Part shown: positions 45,024-55,036 of the stretch, piece after piece | How positions within the stretch are numbered: position 1 is the stretch's first letter | Layout of the letters: every line of letters starts with the position of its first letter | Assembly (NCBI GenBank): GCA_946886565.1 | Contig: CAMPIX010000006.1 | Coordinates: forward strand, 1 to 64,000 | DNA from: an uncultured Altererythrobacter sp. | GTDB taxonomy: Bacteria; Pseudomonadota; Alphaproteobacteria; Sphingomonadales; Sphingomonadaceae | Direction of reading: 5' to 3' | DNA: 64,000 nt | Notes under the pieces: generated by a model | What the model was told of the DNA's origin: nothing | What the model saw: the letters and a program-made list of their open reading frames with translations, nothing else | Database searches by the model: none | Program-made: the position numbers and the translations under genes

Positions 45024-46376
45024 ATGGCCGACCAATACGACTACGACCTGTTCACCATCGGCGCAGGATCGGGCGGGGTGCGCGCGAGCCGCGTCGCGGC
45101 GGCGCACGGCGCGAAGGTCGCGATCGCCGAGGAACACCGGGTCGGCGGCACCTGCGTGATCCGCGGCTGCGTACCCAAGAAGATGCTCGTTTACGGCGCG
45201 CACTTCGCCGAGGATGTCGAGGACGCCAAGGCGTTCGGCTGGACCCTCGACAATCCGAAGTTCGACTGGAAGACGCTGCGCGACAACGTGCTCAAGGACG
45301 TCGACCGGCTGAACGGGCTCTATACCGAGACGCTCGAGAACCACGGGGTCGAGGTCATCACCGAGCGCGCCGAACTGACCGGGCCGCACGAGATCAGCCT
45401 GTCAGGCGGGCGCAAGGTCACCGCGAAGCACATCCTGATCGCCACCGGCGCGCGGCCGCATGTTCCCGATTGTCCAGGCAACGAGCTCGGCATCACCAGC
45501 AACGAGGCGTTCCATCTCGACGCGCTGCCGCCGCGCGTGCTGATCGCGGGCGGCGGCTATATTGCCAACGAATTCGCGGGCATCTTCAACGAGTTCGGCA
45601 GCCACGTCACGATCATCAACCGCAGCGACACGCTGCTGCGCGGCTACGACGAGGCGCTGCGCGACCGGCTGCTCCAGATCAGCACGATGAAGGGCATCGA
45701 TTTTCGCTTCCACGCCGAATTCCGCGGGATCGAGGAGACCGACGACGGGTGCCTCAAGGTCTCGATGACCGGCCACGACGATATCGTGGTCGATTGCGTC
45801 ATGTTCGCCACCGGCCGCGTGCCCAACACCGAAGGGCTCGGGCTCGACAAGGCGGGCGTCAAGCTGGGCGACAAGGGCGAGATCGTGGTCGACCGCTTCA
45901 GCAAGACCAGCGTCGATCATATCCATGCGGTGGGTGACGTGACCGACCGCGTGCAACTGACGCCGGTGGCGATCCGCGAGGGGCAGGCCTTTGCCGACAC
46001 CGTGTTCGGCAAGGGCGAGCCGGTCGCGGTCGACCATTCGTGCATCCCGAGCGCGGTGTTCAGCCACCCGCCGCTCGCGGGCGTCGGGCTGACCGAGGGC
46101 GAGGCGCGCAACAAGTATGGCTCGGTGCGGGTCTATCAGTCGGACTTCCGCCCGATGAAGAACGTGCTCGCCGGGCGCAACGAGCGCAGCCTCTACAAGA
46201 TGGTCTGCGACGAGGATTCGGGGAAAATCCTCGGCATCCACATGATCGGGCCCGAAGCGGCCGAAATCATGCAGGCGGCCGCGGTGGCGGTAAAGGCCGG
46301 GCTGACCAAGGCCGATTTCGACGCGACGGTCGCGATCCACCCGACGATGGCCGAAGAACTGGTGCTGATGCGGTAG
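45024..46376 (+). CDS. gor: Glutathione-disulfide reductase
   Basis: FAD/NADPH enzyme of 450 residues that regenerates reduced glutathione. The redox-active cysteines are Cys44 and Cys49 in GGTCVIRGCVPKK, and the C-terminal HPTMAEE supplies the catalytic His-Glu pair. An AAGGAG Shine-Dalgarno at 45011-45016 supports ATG 45024; a long upstream extension of the frame overlaps the previous gene and is discarded. It is a functional counterpart of the trxB thiol system and of the GST at 51956. Confidence 0.95.
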   Translation: MADQYDYDLFTIGAGSGGVRASRVAAAHGAKVAIAEEHRVGGTCVIRGCVPKKMLVYGAHFAEDVEDAKAFGWTLDNPKFDWKTLRDNVLKDVDRLNGLYTETLENHGVEVITERAELTGPHEISLSGGRKVTAKHILIATGARPHVPDCPGNELGITSNEAFHLDALPPRVLIAGGGYIANEFAGIFNEFGSHVTIINRSDTLLRGYDEALRDRLLQISTMKGIDFRFHAEFRGIEETDDGCLKVSMTGHDDIVVDCVMFATGRVPNTEGLGLDKAGVKLGDKGEIVVDRFSKTSVDHIHAVGDVTDRVQLTPVAIREGQAFADTVFGKGEPVAVDHSCIPSAVFSHPPLAGVGLTEGEARNKYGSVRVYQSDFRPMKNVLAGRNERSLYKMVCDEDSGKILGIHMIGPEAAEIMQAAAVAVKAGLTKADFDATVAIHPTMAEELVLMR

Positions 46377-46382
46377 GCGAAA

Positions 46383-46505
46383 ATCCTCCCCGGACCGGGG
46401 AGGGGGACCGCGACGCCGCAGGCGTCGGGGTGGAGGGGCACGCGCCGCAAACGTTACGCTTGCGGCCTGTTCCCCTCCGTCACCTCCCCGGTCCGGGGAG
46501 GATTT
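46383..46505. repeat. Palindromic repeat, CCTCCCC family, short copy
   Basis: ATCCTCCCCGGACCGGGG on the left and CCCCGGTCCGGGGAGGAT on the right, each arm itself a palindrome, enclose GGGGGACCGCGACGCC and a central GCCGCAAACGTTACGCTTGCGGC stem (in parts). It lies between the convergent gor and FAD-oxidoreductase stops and could end transcription from both sides. Confidence 0.88.
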
Positions 46506-47635
46506 TATGCGAAGCGATCCGGGGTGAGCATTTGCGCGGTGATTCCAAATCGCCCGAACTCCTCCGGCCATTCCAGCCCGAGAGCCAGCGCCTCGACCGC
46601 CAACGCCATCGCGGGCGAGGTCTGCAGGCCGAACCCGCCCTGACCCGCCAGCCAGAAGAACCCCTCCGCCGCAGGATCGAACCCCGCGACCGGGCGGCAA
46701 TCGGGCGCGAAGGTGCGCAGGCCCGCCCAGCGGTGCTCGATATGGCGGATGGTGAGCGTGGTCGCCTGTTCGACCCGGTGCGCGGCGGTGGCGACGTCGA
46801 GCTCCTCGGCCTGCGCGTCGCACGGTTCGCTCGCGCCTTCGTCCATCGCCGAGGCGAGCAGGCGAGCGCCGCCTTCGGGCAGGATGTAGAACCCCGCGCC
46901 GACCGTCTTGGTGAAGGGCCAGCGCGCCACGTCCAGCCCCTCCGGCGCGCAAAACTGGATCACCGTACGCCGCAGCGGTGCGAGCCCGAGCGGCGCGACC
47001 CCAGCCATACGCGCGACCGCGTCGGTCCATGCCCCCGCGGCGTTCACCACCGTGCGCGCCGACCAGCTCGCGCCCGGCGTGTCGACGATCCAGCGCCCGC
47101 CTTCGCGCCGCAGCGCCTCGACCGGCGCATTGCACACGAGTTCGCCGTCCGCCGCGCGCAGATCGCGCACATGGCCTTGCAGCATGGCGTCGGAATCGAG
47201 CTTGAGAGCGCCGCGGTGGAGCAGCGCATGCGCCACGCCACCCGCTCCGACCTTCAGCACGGGCACGAGCGCACGCGCCGCTTCGCCGTCGAGCCGCTCG
47301 AAGTCGTCGGCGAACTCGCGGTGCGCCGCCTCGAGCGCGTCGAGCGTGGCCTTCTCCTCGGCACGCGCGATATGCAGGGCGGGGTGCACCTGCGCGGGCG
47401 GCGGGCGATCGTCGGACGGCGCTGCCCGGAGCGCATCGAGGCTCAGCGCGGTCAGCCCGCGCACCAGCGCGTCGCCGAGACCGAAGTGCGAGAATGCGAC
47501 GCTGCGGCCCGAGGAGTGCACGCCCGGCGCCGCCTCGGCCTCGAGCACCACCGTCTCGCCGTGCCGCGCAAGCCGCGCCGCCGCGGAAAGCCCGGCGATC
47601 CCGCCGCCGATAACGATCGTTTCGACTTTGCGCAT
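46505..47635 (-). CDS. FAD-dependent oxidoreductase, DadA/glycine oxidase family
   Basis: Flavoprotein of 376 residues. The FAD-binding dinucleotide motif VIGGGIAGLSAAARLARHG sits at the N-terminus, followed by EAEAAPGVHSSGRS. A late HRWAGLRTFAPDCRPVAGF block is typical of the D-amino acid dehydrogenase/glycine oxidase fold. Substrate is probably an amine or D-amino acid, not further readable. ATG 47635 is preferred; the frame is open upstream with no family match. The stop lies at the edge of a palindromic repeat. Confidence 0.85.
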   Translation of the reverse strand: MRKVETIVIGGGIAGLSAAARLARHGETVVLEAEAAPGVHSSGRSVAFSHFGLGDALVRGLTALSLDALRAAPSDDRPPPAQVHPALHIARAEEKATLDALEAAHREFADDFERLDGEAARALVPVLKVGAGGVAHALLHRGALKLDSDAMLQGHVRDLRAADGELVCNAPVEALRREGGRWIVDTPGASWSARTVVNAAGAWTDAVARMAGVAPLGLAPLRRTVIQFCAPEGLDVARWPFTKTVGAGFYILPEGGARLLASAMDEGASEPCDAQAEELDVATAAHRVEQATTLTIRHIEHRWAGLRTFAPDCRPVAGFDPAAEGFFWLAGQGGFGLQTSPAMALAVEALALGLEWPEEFGRFGITAQMLTPDRFA

Positions 47636-47738
47636 CGCGTGCACGCTGGCGCAGCGCGGGGCGGGGGGCAAGGCGAAGTTGTTGACGCTCGCTTGCGCGG
47701 CCCGCTAGGCCGATCCGCCAATTATGACAGGGGTCCCG

Positions 47739-49267
<1,529 letters not shown>

Positions 49268-49271
<4 letters not shown>

Positions 49272-49549
49272 CGAGGACTGATCCTGAGCCAATTTCCGGG
49301 ACTTTCTTCGGACTCCCGTTCTCTCTGCCATTCATCGGCGGCATAGCTATCATGTTCGCAGCTAGTGCGTTTTGTGCATGGAACATTCGGTCAGCGCTAC
49401 TCACGGGTGTGGCGAATTGGAGATTGGACAGTTATTCTCGGTCGGAAAATCCGAGGATGTTCGGCCTGTTCTTAGGCATCTACATCGTGATCTGTTGCTG
49501 TGCATTTGCGGGTGGCATCGGAATGCTTTTCGACCTTGGAAAACCATAA
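49268..49549 (+). CDS. Small hypothetical membrane protein
   Basis: 93 residues with two hydrophobic segments (about 15-37 and 65-85, the latter with CCCAFAGG). The GTG start at 49268 overlaps the pccB stop. Its GC content is noticeably lower than that of its neighbours, suggesting acquired DNA. No family recognised. Its stop codon TAA lies inside a decayed copy of the mce 5' end (49546-49594), so the gene boundary probably dates from the same rearrangement. Confidence 0.5.
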
Positions 49550-49594
49550 ACTCGGCCGTCGCAACCATATCGGCGTCGCGACATTCTCGACCGC
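49546..49594 (+). pseudogene. Decayed copy of the mce 5' end (insertion scar)
   Basis: Aligned to the start of mce at 50409, this stretch matches closely: after AT it lacks one base of the ATG codon, reads AAACTCGGCCG, differs at two of the next three bases, then shares CAACCATATCGGCGTCGCGA without a mismatch, and diverges over the last dozen bases. About 41 of 50 aligned positions agree by my count. It is best explained as the original mce start, left behind when a three-gene cassette (49644-50412) entered with a fresh copy of the mce start. Confidence 0.8.
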
Positions 49595-49622
49595 TTGAAC
49601 TTAACCGCTTGTGCATTATAAG
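49595..49622 (+). promoter_or_regulatory. Candidate promoter of the small-gene cassette and mce
   Basis: TTGAAC at 49595-49600 and TATAAG at 49617-49622 are separated by 16 nt. AAGGAG at 49631-49636 then precedes ATG 49644. The -10 differs from consensus at one base. The AT-rich block directly follows the mce scar, so the cassette may have brought its own promoter, which would now also drive mce. Confidence 0.55.
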
Positions 49623-49643
49623 GACATTGTAAGGAGTCCTGCG

Positions 49644-49934
49644 ATGCAGACTGAACGCGTCACCTATCTCACCAATGCCGAGCAGAAGGCGGCGTTGGAA
49701 GCCTTCGCTAAGGCGCGCGGAGAATCGGTTGGCAGCGTCCTGCGTGAGGCTGCGGCGCGCTATATCGCGACGCCTGATAGCGACGACGACAACGAGGCGT
49801 TTGAGGCGCTGGTCCAAGAACTCCAGGAGGCGGTCCCACGCTGGAACGCCAAGCTCGATCGGATGTTCGCTACTATCGACCGCACTAATGCGACCGTCGA
49901 CGCGGCGCTGGCGCGGGTCGAAGCTACCAAATGA
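49644..49934 (+). CDS. RHH-like small protein (cassette gene 1)
   Basis: 96 residues. The N-terminal half, MQTERVTYLTNAEQKAAL then EAFAKARGESVGSVLREAAARY, looks like a ribbon-helix-helix domain. The C-terminal half is a charged helix (WNAKLDRMFATIDRTNATVD) that may oligomerise. AAGGAG precedes the ATG by seven nt. The gene overlaps the next by four bases (ATGA). It may be a DNA-binding autoregulator of the cassette. No toxin is recognised beside it, so an antitoxin role is only a possibility. Confidence 0.68.
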   Translation: MQTERVTYLTNAEQKAALEAFAKARGESVGSVLREAAARYIATPDSDDDNEAFEALVQELQEAVPRWNAKLDRMFATIDRTNATVDAALARVEATK

Positions 49935-50152
49935 GCACGACCGAAAAGGCGATCGGCGCGCTCAAGAGCGTCCTGCTGATGAACGAGCGGTTCGACGCGC
50001 TTGATGGCCGGATCGACGAGATGGGCGGGCGCTTGGAACGGCTGGCTCTTTCGCATGCCGACTTGGCGCAGCGGGTGTCGTCGATCGAAGGCTACCTGAA
50101 AGCGGCGACCCGGACGCCGTTCGGCGATACCCCGCGGATCGAGGAGCGATGA
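49931..50152 (+). CDS. Small coiled-coil protein (cassette gene 2)
   Basis: 73 residues, mostly helical with heptad-like spacing (LKSVLLMNERFDALDGRIDE, then RLERLALSHADLAQRVSSIE), which suggests a coiled coil. No catalytic motif or membrane segment is visible. It is coupled on both sides by ATGA overlaps, to the RHH-like gene upstream and the unknown gene downstream. The C-terminal helix of its upstream neighbour may be its partner. Function unknown. Confidence 0.65.
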   Translation: MSTTEKAIGALKSVLLMNERFDALDGRIDEMGGRLERLALSHADLAQRVSSIEGYLKAATRTPFGDTPRIEER

Positions 50153-50412
50153 CCGACTCTCTTCCTGCCTGGTATCCGCTCGCGAACGCGACCGATGCGC
50201 AAATTACGGCCTGGTCGAGAGCGGATCGCCGACCATATGACGAAATGCGCGAGGCGCTGCCTTGGCTGAAGACGGAAGCGCAGCTCGACGGCTGGCTCGA
50301 TGCCGTTCGCGACATCGATCCCGATACGGCGGCACGGTTGGCCGAATTCCTTCCCGGGCTCGCGAAAATTCCCCTGCCGCCCAGGTGCCGTCAGGAAGTG
50401 GAGGAACAATGA
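50149..50412 (+). CDS. Small hypothetical protein (cassette gene 3)
   Basis: 87 residues, acidic, with several Trp and Pro residues (LPAWYPLANATDAQITAWS, EALPWLKTEAQLDGWL). No family recognised. The start overlaps the coiled-coil gene by four bases and its stop overlaps the mce ATG by three (ATGA), so translation of mce depends on the cassette. The mix of Trp-rich helical repeats might bind a partner protein, but this is speculative. Confidence 0.62.
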   Translation: MTDSLPAWYPLANATDAQITAWSRADRRPYDEMREALPWLKTEAQLDGWLDAVRDIDPDTAARLAEFLPGLAKIPLPPRCRQEVEEQ

Positions 50413-50846
50413 AACTCGGCCGGCTCAACCATATCGGCGTCGCGACGCCCTCGATCGCGGATTCGATCGCGCATTATCGCGACACGATGGGCGCTACCGA
50501 TATCACCGAGCCGTTCGATCTGCCAAGCCAAGGGGTGAAGGTCTGCTTCGTCAACACGCCGACCCACAGCGGCATGGACGGGACGCAGATCGAGTTGATC
50601 GAGCCTCTGGGCGAGGGCTCGGCGATCCGGGGATTTCTGGAGAAGAACCCGCTCGGCGGGCAGCATCACGTGTGCTTCGAGGTCGCCGATATCGCGGCGG
50701 CGCGCGAATGGTTCGAGGGGCAGGGCAAGCGCATTCTCGGCCCGACGCGGATCGGGGCGCATGGCACGCCGATCTTCTTCCTCCACCCCAAGGACATGAT
50801 GGGCCAGCTGACCGAGATCATGGAGACGCCGAAGGGCGGGCACTGA
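50409..50846 (+). CDS. mce: Methylmalonyl-CoA epimerase
   Basis: Metal-dependent VOC-fold enzyme of 145 residues that interconverts (S)- and (R)-methylmalonyl-CoA between the carboxylase and mutase steps. The N-terminal LNHIGVATPSI carries a metal-binding His, GQHHVCFEV a second, and the late LTEIMETP the metal-binding Glu. ATG 50409 is coupled to the upstream cassette by ATGA. A damaged copy of its first 50 bases lies 860 nt upstream beside the pccB side of the cassette. Confidence 0.93.
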   Translation: MKLGRLNHIGVATPSIADSIAHYRDTMGATDITEPFDLPSQGVKVCFVNTPTHSGMDGTQIELIEPLGEGSAIRGFLEKNPLGGQHHVCFEVADIAAAREWFEGQGKRILGPTRIGAHGTPIFFLHPKDMMGQLTEIMETPKGGH

Positions 50847-50876
50847 GTTCGGTGCTTTGCAGCGGAGCGCGCTTAA

Positions 50877-51015
50877 ACTCCCCTCCTCTTCAGAGGAGGA
50901 GGCAGGGGTGGTGGCGACGCGATAGCGTCGCGGGCGGCTTCGTACACCACACCGCTGCGACTAGGCTCACTTTCGGTTCGCCAAGTCTCGCGCCTCTCCT
51001 CTGAAGAGGAGGGGG
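50877..51015. repeat. Palindromic repeat, CCTCCTC variant
   Basis: CCCCTCCTCTTCAGAGGAGG on the left and CCTCTCCTCTGAAGAGGAGG on the right form terminal palindromes of a 139-bp element with an internal GCGACGCGATAGCGTCGC hairpin. It lies between mce and the enoyl-CoA hydratase gene and belongs with the CCTCCCC repeats by layout, though its arm sequence differs. Confidence 0.85.
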
Positions 51016-51082
51016 CTTTCCCCTTGCACCGCGCCCGCCCACGCGCCACACCGGTTGCGAAACGCAACGCTTGGGAGAGCGC

Positions 51083-51865
51083 ATGGAATTCCAGACGATC
51101 AGGCTCGAGATTGCCGAGAACATCGCGACGATCACGCTGAATCGGCCCGAGCGGCTCAACGCCTGCTCGCTCGAGATGGCGGACGAGATGCTGCTCGCGC
51201 TCGACAATCTCGGGGATGCGCGGGCGCTGGTGCTGACCGGCGAGGGACGCGCGTTCTGCTCGGGCGCGGATCTCGCGGCGCGCGGCGACCGGCCGGTCAC
51301 CGGCGGGCAGGGCAGCTACATGGCGCTGACCGAGAAATACAATCCGCTGGTGATGAAGCTCGCGCGGCTGAACCTGCCGATCGTCTGCGCGGTGAACGGC
51401 CCGGCGGCGGGCGTCGGCTGCTCGATCGCGCTGGCGGGCGACTTCGTGATCGCAGGGGCGAGCGGCTATTTCCTCCAGGCCTTCGTCAACATCGGGCTGG
51501 TGCCTGACGGCGGGGCGAGCTGGATGCTCCCGCGCCTGATCGGCAAGGCGCGCGCGACCGAGATGATGATGCTCGGCGAGAAGATCGGCGCCGAGAAGGC
51601 GTTCGAATGGGGGCTGATCCACAAGGCCGTCGCCGACGAATCGCTGGCCGAGGAAGCCCGCGCGCTCGCCGCGCGTCTCGCGAGCGGGCCCACCGTGGCC
51701 TACGCCACCATGCGCCGCAACATTCTCACCGCGCTCGAGAACAGCTACGCCGAGGCGCTGCTCGCCGAAGCCGAGGGCCAGCGCACCGCGGGCGGGAGCG
51801 AGGACGCGATGGAGGGCGGCATGGCCTTCCTCCAGAAGCGCAAGCCCGCGTTCAAGGGCAAGTAG
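51083..51865 (+). CDS. Enoyl-CoA hydratase/isomerase family protein
   Basis: Crotonase-fold protein of 260 residues. The oxyanion-hole and acyl-CoA segments appear as GRAFCSGADLAARG and PIVCAVNGPAAGVGCSIALAGD, with GLVPDGGASWMLPRLIG carrying an acidic catalytic position. It would hydrate or isomerise an enoyl-CoA, perhaps in degradation of odd-chain or branched acids feeding the propionate genes. GGGAGAG precedes ATG 51083; TTG 51071 is weaker. Confidence 0.88.
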   Translation: MEFQTIRLEIAENIATITLNRPERLNACSLEMADEMLLALDNLGDARALVLTGEGRAFCSGADLAARGDRPVTGGQGSYMALTEKYNPLVMKLARLNLPIVCAVNGPAAGVGCSIALAGDFVIAGASGYFLQAFVNIGLVPDGGASWMLPRLIGKARATEMMMLGEKIGAEKAFEWGLIHKAVADESLAEEARALAARLASGPTVAYATMRRNILTALENSYAEALLAEAEGQRTAGGSEDAMEGGMAFLQKRKPAFKGK

Positions 51866-51873
51866 AACCCACC

Positions 51874-51942
51874 TCCGTTCGGTTCGAGCGAAGTCGAGAA
51901 CCGCGCGCGCAACGTGTCTCGACTTCGCTCGACACGAACGGA
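51874..51942. repeat. Palindromic repeat, CCGTTCG family, short copy 1
   Basis: TCCGTTCGGTTCGAGCGAAG and a CTTCGCTCGACACGAACGGA arm form a 69-bp hairpin between the enoyl-CoA hydratase and GST genes. It closely matches the copy at 56384-56458 and shares only its ends with the copies at 29811 and 52598. Confidence 0.85.
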
Positions 51943-51955
51943 TCATGGAGCAGGT

Positions 51956-52567
51956 ATGATTTTCTACGACAGCCCCAACCCGGCGCCCAATCCGCGCCGC
52001 GTGCGCATCTTCGCCGCTGAGAAGGGCATCGAGCTGCCGACGCGCGAGGTGTCGATCGTCGAGCGCGCGCACAAATCGCCCGAATACCTCGCGATCAACC
52101 CGCGTGGGCAGACCCCCGCGCTTCAGCTCGACGACGGCACGGTGATCGCCGAGAGCGTGGCGATCTGCCGCTATCTCGAGGCGCTCCACCCCGAGCCCAA
52201 CCTTTTCGGCGCGACGCCTGCGGAGATCGGGCTGATCGAGATGTGGAACCGGCGGGTGGAGATGATCGCGATGGCTCCGGTCGGCGCCGTCTGGGTCCAC
52301 ACGCATCGCTTCACCGCGGCGCTGCCTGGCCGCAACGCGGCGTGGGGCGAGGCCAATCGCGCGACCGCGGCGAAGGCGTTCGGTTTCTTCGACGAGGCGT
52401 TGGCTGGCCGCGAGTTCCTCGCCGGCGAGCGCTTCACCGTGGCCGATATCCTGCTGCTGACGACGGTGGACTTCGCCGCCTTCGCGGGTTGCCCGGCGGA
52501 CGCGGCCTACGCCAATCTCGCCGCATGGCACGCGCGGGTATCCGCCCGCCCGAGCGCAAGCGCCTGA
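51956..52567 (+). CDS. Glutathione S-transferase family protein
   Basis: 203 residues with a thioredoxin-fold N-terminal domain (MIFYDSPNPAPNPRRVRIF, then NPRGQTPALQLDDG and ESVAICRYLE) and an all-helical C-terminal domain ending in an ERFTVADILLLTTVDF block. Probable glutathione conjugation or peroxidase activity; partner gor supplies reduced glutathione. ATG 51956 is preceded by GGAG. The frame upstream runs through the repeat and is not coding. Confidence 0.9.
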   Translation: MIFYDSPNPAPNPRRVRIFAAEKGIELPTREVSIVERAHKSPEYLAINPRGQTPALQLDDGTVIAESVAICRYLEALHPEPNLFGATPAEIGLIEMWNRRVEMIAMAPVGAVWVHTHRFTAALPGRNAAWGEANRATAAKAFGFFDEALAGREFLAGERFTVADILLLTTVDFAAFAGCPADAAYANLAAWHARVSARPSASA

Positions 52568-52597
52568 CGAAAGCCGGCAAACTCTCCTCGCTCTATT

Positions 52598-52690
52598 TCC
52601 GTTCGCCCTGAGCTTGTCGAAGGGCCGTCCTTTGCTCTAGCGCCGCCCCGAAGTGAAGTGCGGGGCTTCGACAAGCTCAGCCCGAACGGA
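52598..52690. repeat. Palindromic repeat, CCGTTCG family, GST-scpA copy
   Basis: TCCGTTCGCCCTGAGCTTGT at the left and a matching CAAGCTCAGCCCGAACGGA at the right enclose an imperfect inverted centre. It matches the murI-plsY copy at 29811-29900 nearly throughout its arms. The scpA Shine-Dalgarno lies immediately after it. Confidence 0.85.
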
Positions 52691-52702
52691 TATTGGGAGC
52701 TT

Positions 52703-55036
52703 ATGAAGGACAGCCGACCTACCCCCGCCGACTGGCAGGCCGCAGCCGACAAGGAAGTGAAGGGCCGCGACCTCACCTGGCACACGCCCGAGGGCTTCGC
52801 GGTGAAGCCGCTCTACACCGCCGAGGACACCGCGGAGCTCGATCCCGGCCTGCCGGGCTTCGCGCCGTTCACCCGCGGCCCCTACGCCAGCATGTACACC
52901 GGCCGCGCCTGGACCATCCGCCAGTACGCGGGTTTCTCGACCGCCGAGGAATCGAACGCGTTCTACCGCCGCAACCTCGCCGGCGGGCAGAAGGGGCTCT
53001 CGGTCGCGTTCGACCTCGCCACCCACCGCGGCTACGACAGCGACCATCCGCGCGTGGTGGGCGACGTCGGCAAGGCGGGGGTCGCGATCGACACCGTGCG
53101 CGACATGGAAATCCTGTTCGACCAGATCCCGCTCGACCGGATGTCGGTCAGCATGACGATGAACGGCGCGGTGATCCCGGTGCTGGCATTCTACATCGTC
53201 GCCGCCGAGCGCTCGGGCGTGAGCCAGGACAAGCTCTCGGGGACGATCCAGAACGACATCCTCAAGGAGTTCATGGTCCGCAACACCTACATCTATCCGC
53301 CCGAGCCGAGCATGCGGATCGTCTCGGACATCATCGCCTACACTTCGGCCAACATGCCGAAATTCAACAGCATTTCGATCTCGGGCTACCACATGCACGA
53401 GGCCGGGGCGACCGCCGTGCAGGAGCTCGCCTTCACCATCGCCGACGGCAAGGAATACGCGAAGCGCGCGATGGCGACCGGGCTCGACATCGACGCCTTC
53501 GCGCCGCGCCTCAGCTTCTTCTGGGGCATCGGCATGAACTTCTTCATGGAGATCGCCAAGATGCGCGCCGCGCGCGCGCTGTGGCACGACGTGATGGAAG
53601 GGCTCGGAGCGCGGAACCCCAAGTCGAAGATGCTGCGCACCCACTGCCAGACCTCGGGCGTCTCGCTGCAGGAGCAGGACCCCTACAACAACGTCATCCG
53701 CACCACGATCGAGGCGATGGCCGCGGTGCTCGGTGGCACGCAGTCCCTGCATACGAATGCGCTCGACGAGGCGATCGCGCTGCCGACCGACTTCTCCGCC
53801 CGCATCGCGCGCAACACGCAGCTCGTGATCGAGGAGGAGACCGGGATCACCAATGTCGCCGATCCGCTCGGCGGCTCGTATTATATCGAGGCGCTGACCG
53901 CGAAGCTGATCGAGGCGGCGGGCGCGCTGATCGACGAGGTCGATGCGGCCGGCGGGATGACCGCCTATGTCGCTACCGGCAAGCCCAAGGCGGCGATCGA
54001 GGAGGCCGCGGCGCGCAAGCAGGCCTCGGTCGACCGCGGCGAGACGGTGATCGTCGGGGTCAACAAATACCGCCTGCCCGAAGAGGCCGAGATCGAGACG
54101 CTCGACATCGATAACCACGCCGTGCGCCAGAGCCAGATCGCGCGCATCGAGCGCATCCGCGGCGCGCGTGACGAGGCGGCCTGCCAGGCGGCGCTGAAGG
54201 CGCTGACCGAGGGGGCACGCAATCCTCCCCGGAACGGGGAGGGGGACCATCCGGAGCCGCAGGCGCAGGCTGGTGGAGGGGCACCCTCGGCCGCTCACGA
54301 CACCAGCCGTTCGGAACAGCCGCCCGTGCCCCTCCACCCCGACGCTGGCGCGTCGCGGTCCCCCTCACCCGGTGGGGGAGGATTGGCGAACAACCTGCTC
54401 GCCCTCGCGGTCGAAGCCGCGCGTCACGACGCCACCTTGGGCGAAATCTCCTCGGCGATGGAAGAAGCGTTCGGCCGTTACGATACCACGCCGACGCCGG
54501 TGAAGGGCGTCTACGCTAAGGCCTATGCAGGCGACGAGCGCTACGGCCAGGTCGTGCGCGGGGTCGAGGCGGTGGCGCGGCGGCTCGGGCGGCAGCCACG
54601 GGTCATGGTCGCCAAGATGGGTCAGGACGGGCACGACCGCGGCGCCAACGTGATCGCCAGCGCCTTCGCCGACATGGGCTTCGAAGTGCTCAGCGGTCCG
54701 TTGTTCCAGACCCCGCGCGAGACCGCCGACATGGCGCTCGAGAACGGCGTCGACGCGGTCGGCGCGAGCAGCCTCGCCGCAGGCCACAAGACGCTGATCC
54801 CCGAGCTGATCGGGCATCTGAAGGACGCCGGCCGCGCCGACATCAAGGTGGTCGCGGGCGGGGTGATCCCGGCCAAGGACTACGACTTCCTGCGCGAGGC
54901 CGGGGTGCAGGGCATCTACGGCCCCGGCTCGAACGTGGTCGAATGCGCCGCCGACATGCTGCGCCTGCTAGGGCACAACATGCCCCCGCCGGGCGAGGAC
55001 GTGGACGGCGAGGAGATGAGCGAGGCGGCGGAGTAG
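52703..55036 (+). CDS. scpA: Methylmalonyl-CoA mutase with a palindrome-derived linker insert
   Basis: Adenosylcobalamin-dependent mutase of 777 residues converting (R)-methylmalonyl-CoA to succinyl-CoA. The TIM-barrel substrate domain (about 1-500) shows [21 protein letters not shown] (in parts) and the C-terminal B12-binding domain carries DGHDRG, with axial His644. Between them, about residues 506-561 are encoded by a CCTCCCC palindromic repeat and read as a Pro/Gly/Ser-rich linker. Removing them leaves about 721 residues, the usual size. TGGGAG precedes ATG 52703. Both domains are on one chain, unlike two-gene mutases. The insert keeps the frame open. Confidence 0.93.
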   Translation: MKDSRPTPADWQAAADKEVKGRDLTWHTPEGFAVKPLYTAEDTAELDPGLPGFAPFTRGPYASMYTGRAWTIRQYAGFSTAEESNAFYRRNLAGGQKGLSVAFDLATHRGYDSDHPRVVGDVGKAGVAIDTVRDMEILFDQIPLDRMSVSMTMNGAVIPVLAFYIVAAERSGVSQDKLSGTIQNDILKEFMVRNTYIYPPEPSMRIVSDIIAYTSANMPKFNSISISGYHMHEAGATAVQELAFTIADGKEYAKRAMATGLDIDAFAPRLSFFWGIGMNFFMEIAKMRAARALWHDVMEGLGARNPKSKMLRTHCQTSGVSLQEQDPYNNVIRTTIEAMAAVLGGTQSLHTNALDEAIALPTDFSARIARNTQLVIEEETGITNVADPLGGSYYIEALTAKLIEAAGALIDEVDAAGGMTAYVATGKPKAAIEEAAARKQASVDRGETVIVGVNKYRLPEEAEIETLDIDNHAVRQSQIARIERIRGARDEAACQAALKALTEGARNPPRNGEGDHPEPQAQAGGGAPSAAHDTSRSEQPPVPLHPDAGASRSPSPGGGGLANNLLALAVEAARHDATLGEISSAMEEAFGRYDTTPTPVKGVYAKAYAGDERYGQVVRGVEAVARRLGRQPRVMVAKMGQDGHDRGANVIASAFADMGFEVLSGPLFQTPRETADMALENGVDAVGASSLAAGHKTLIPELIGHLKDAGRADIKVVAGGVIPAKDYDFLREAGVQGIYGPGSNVVECAADMLRLLGHNMPPPGEDVDGEEMSEAAE
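54220..54385. repeat. CCTCCCC-family palindrome inside the scpA coding region
   Basis: CAATCCTCCCCGGAACGGGG at the left and CCCGGTGGGGGAGGATTG at the right bound a 166-bp inverted repeat that shares its internal GGGGGACCATCCG, GGTGGAGGGGCA and TGCCCCTCCACCCCG blocks with the reverse complement of the era-rnc copy (36617-36777). It is translated in frame with no stop codon. Exact target boundaries, and any small duplication, cannot be set by eye. Confidence 0.92.
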
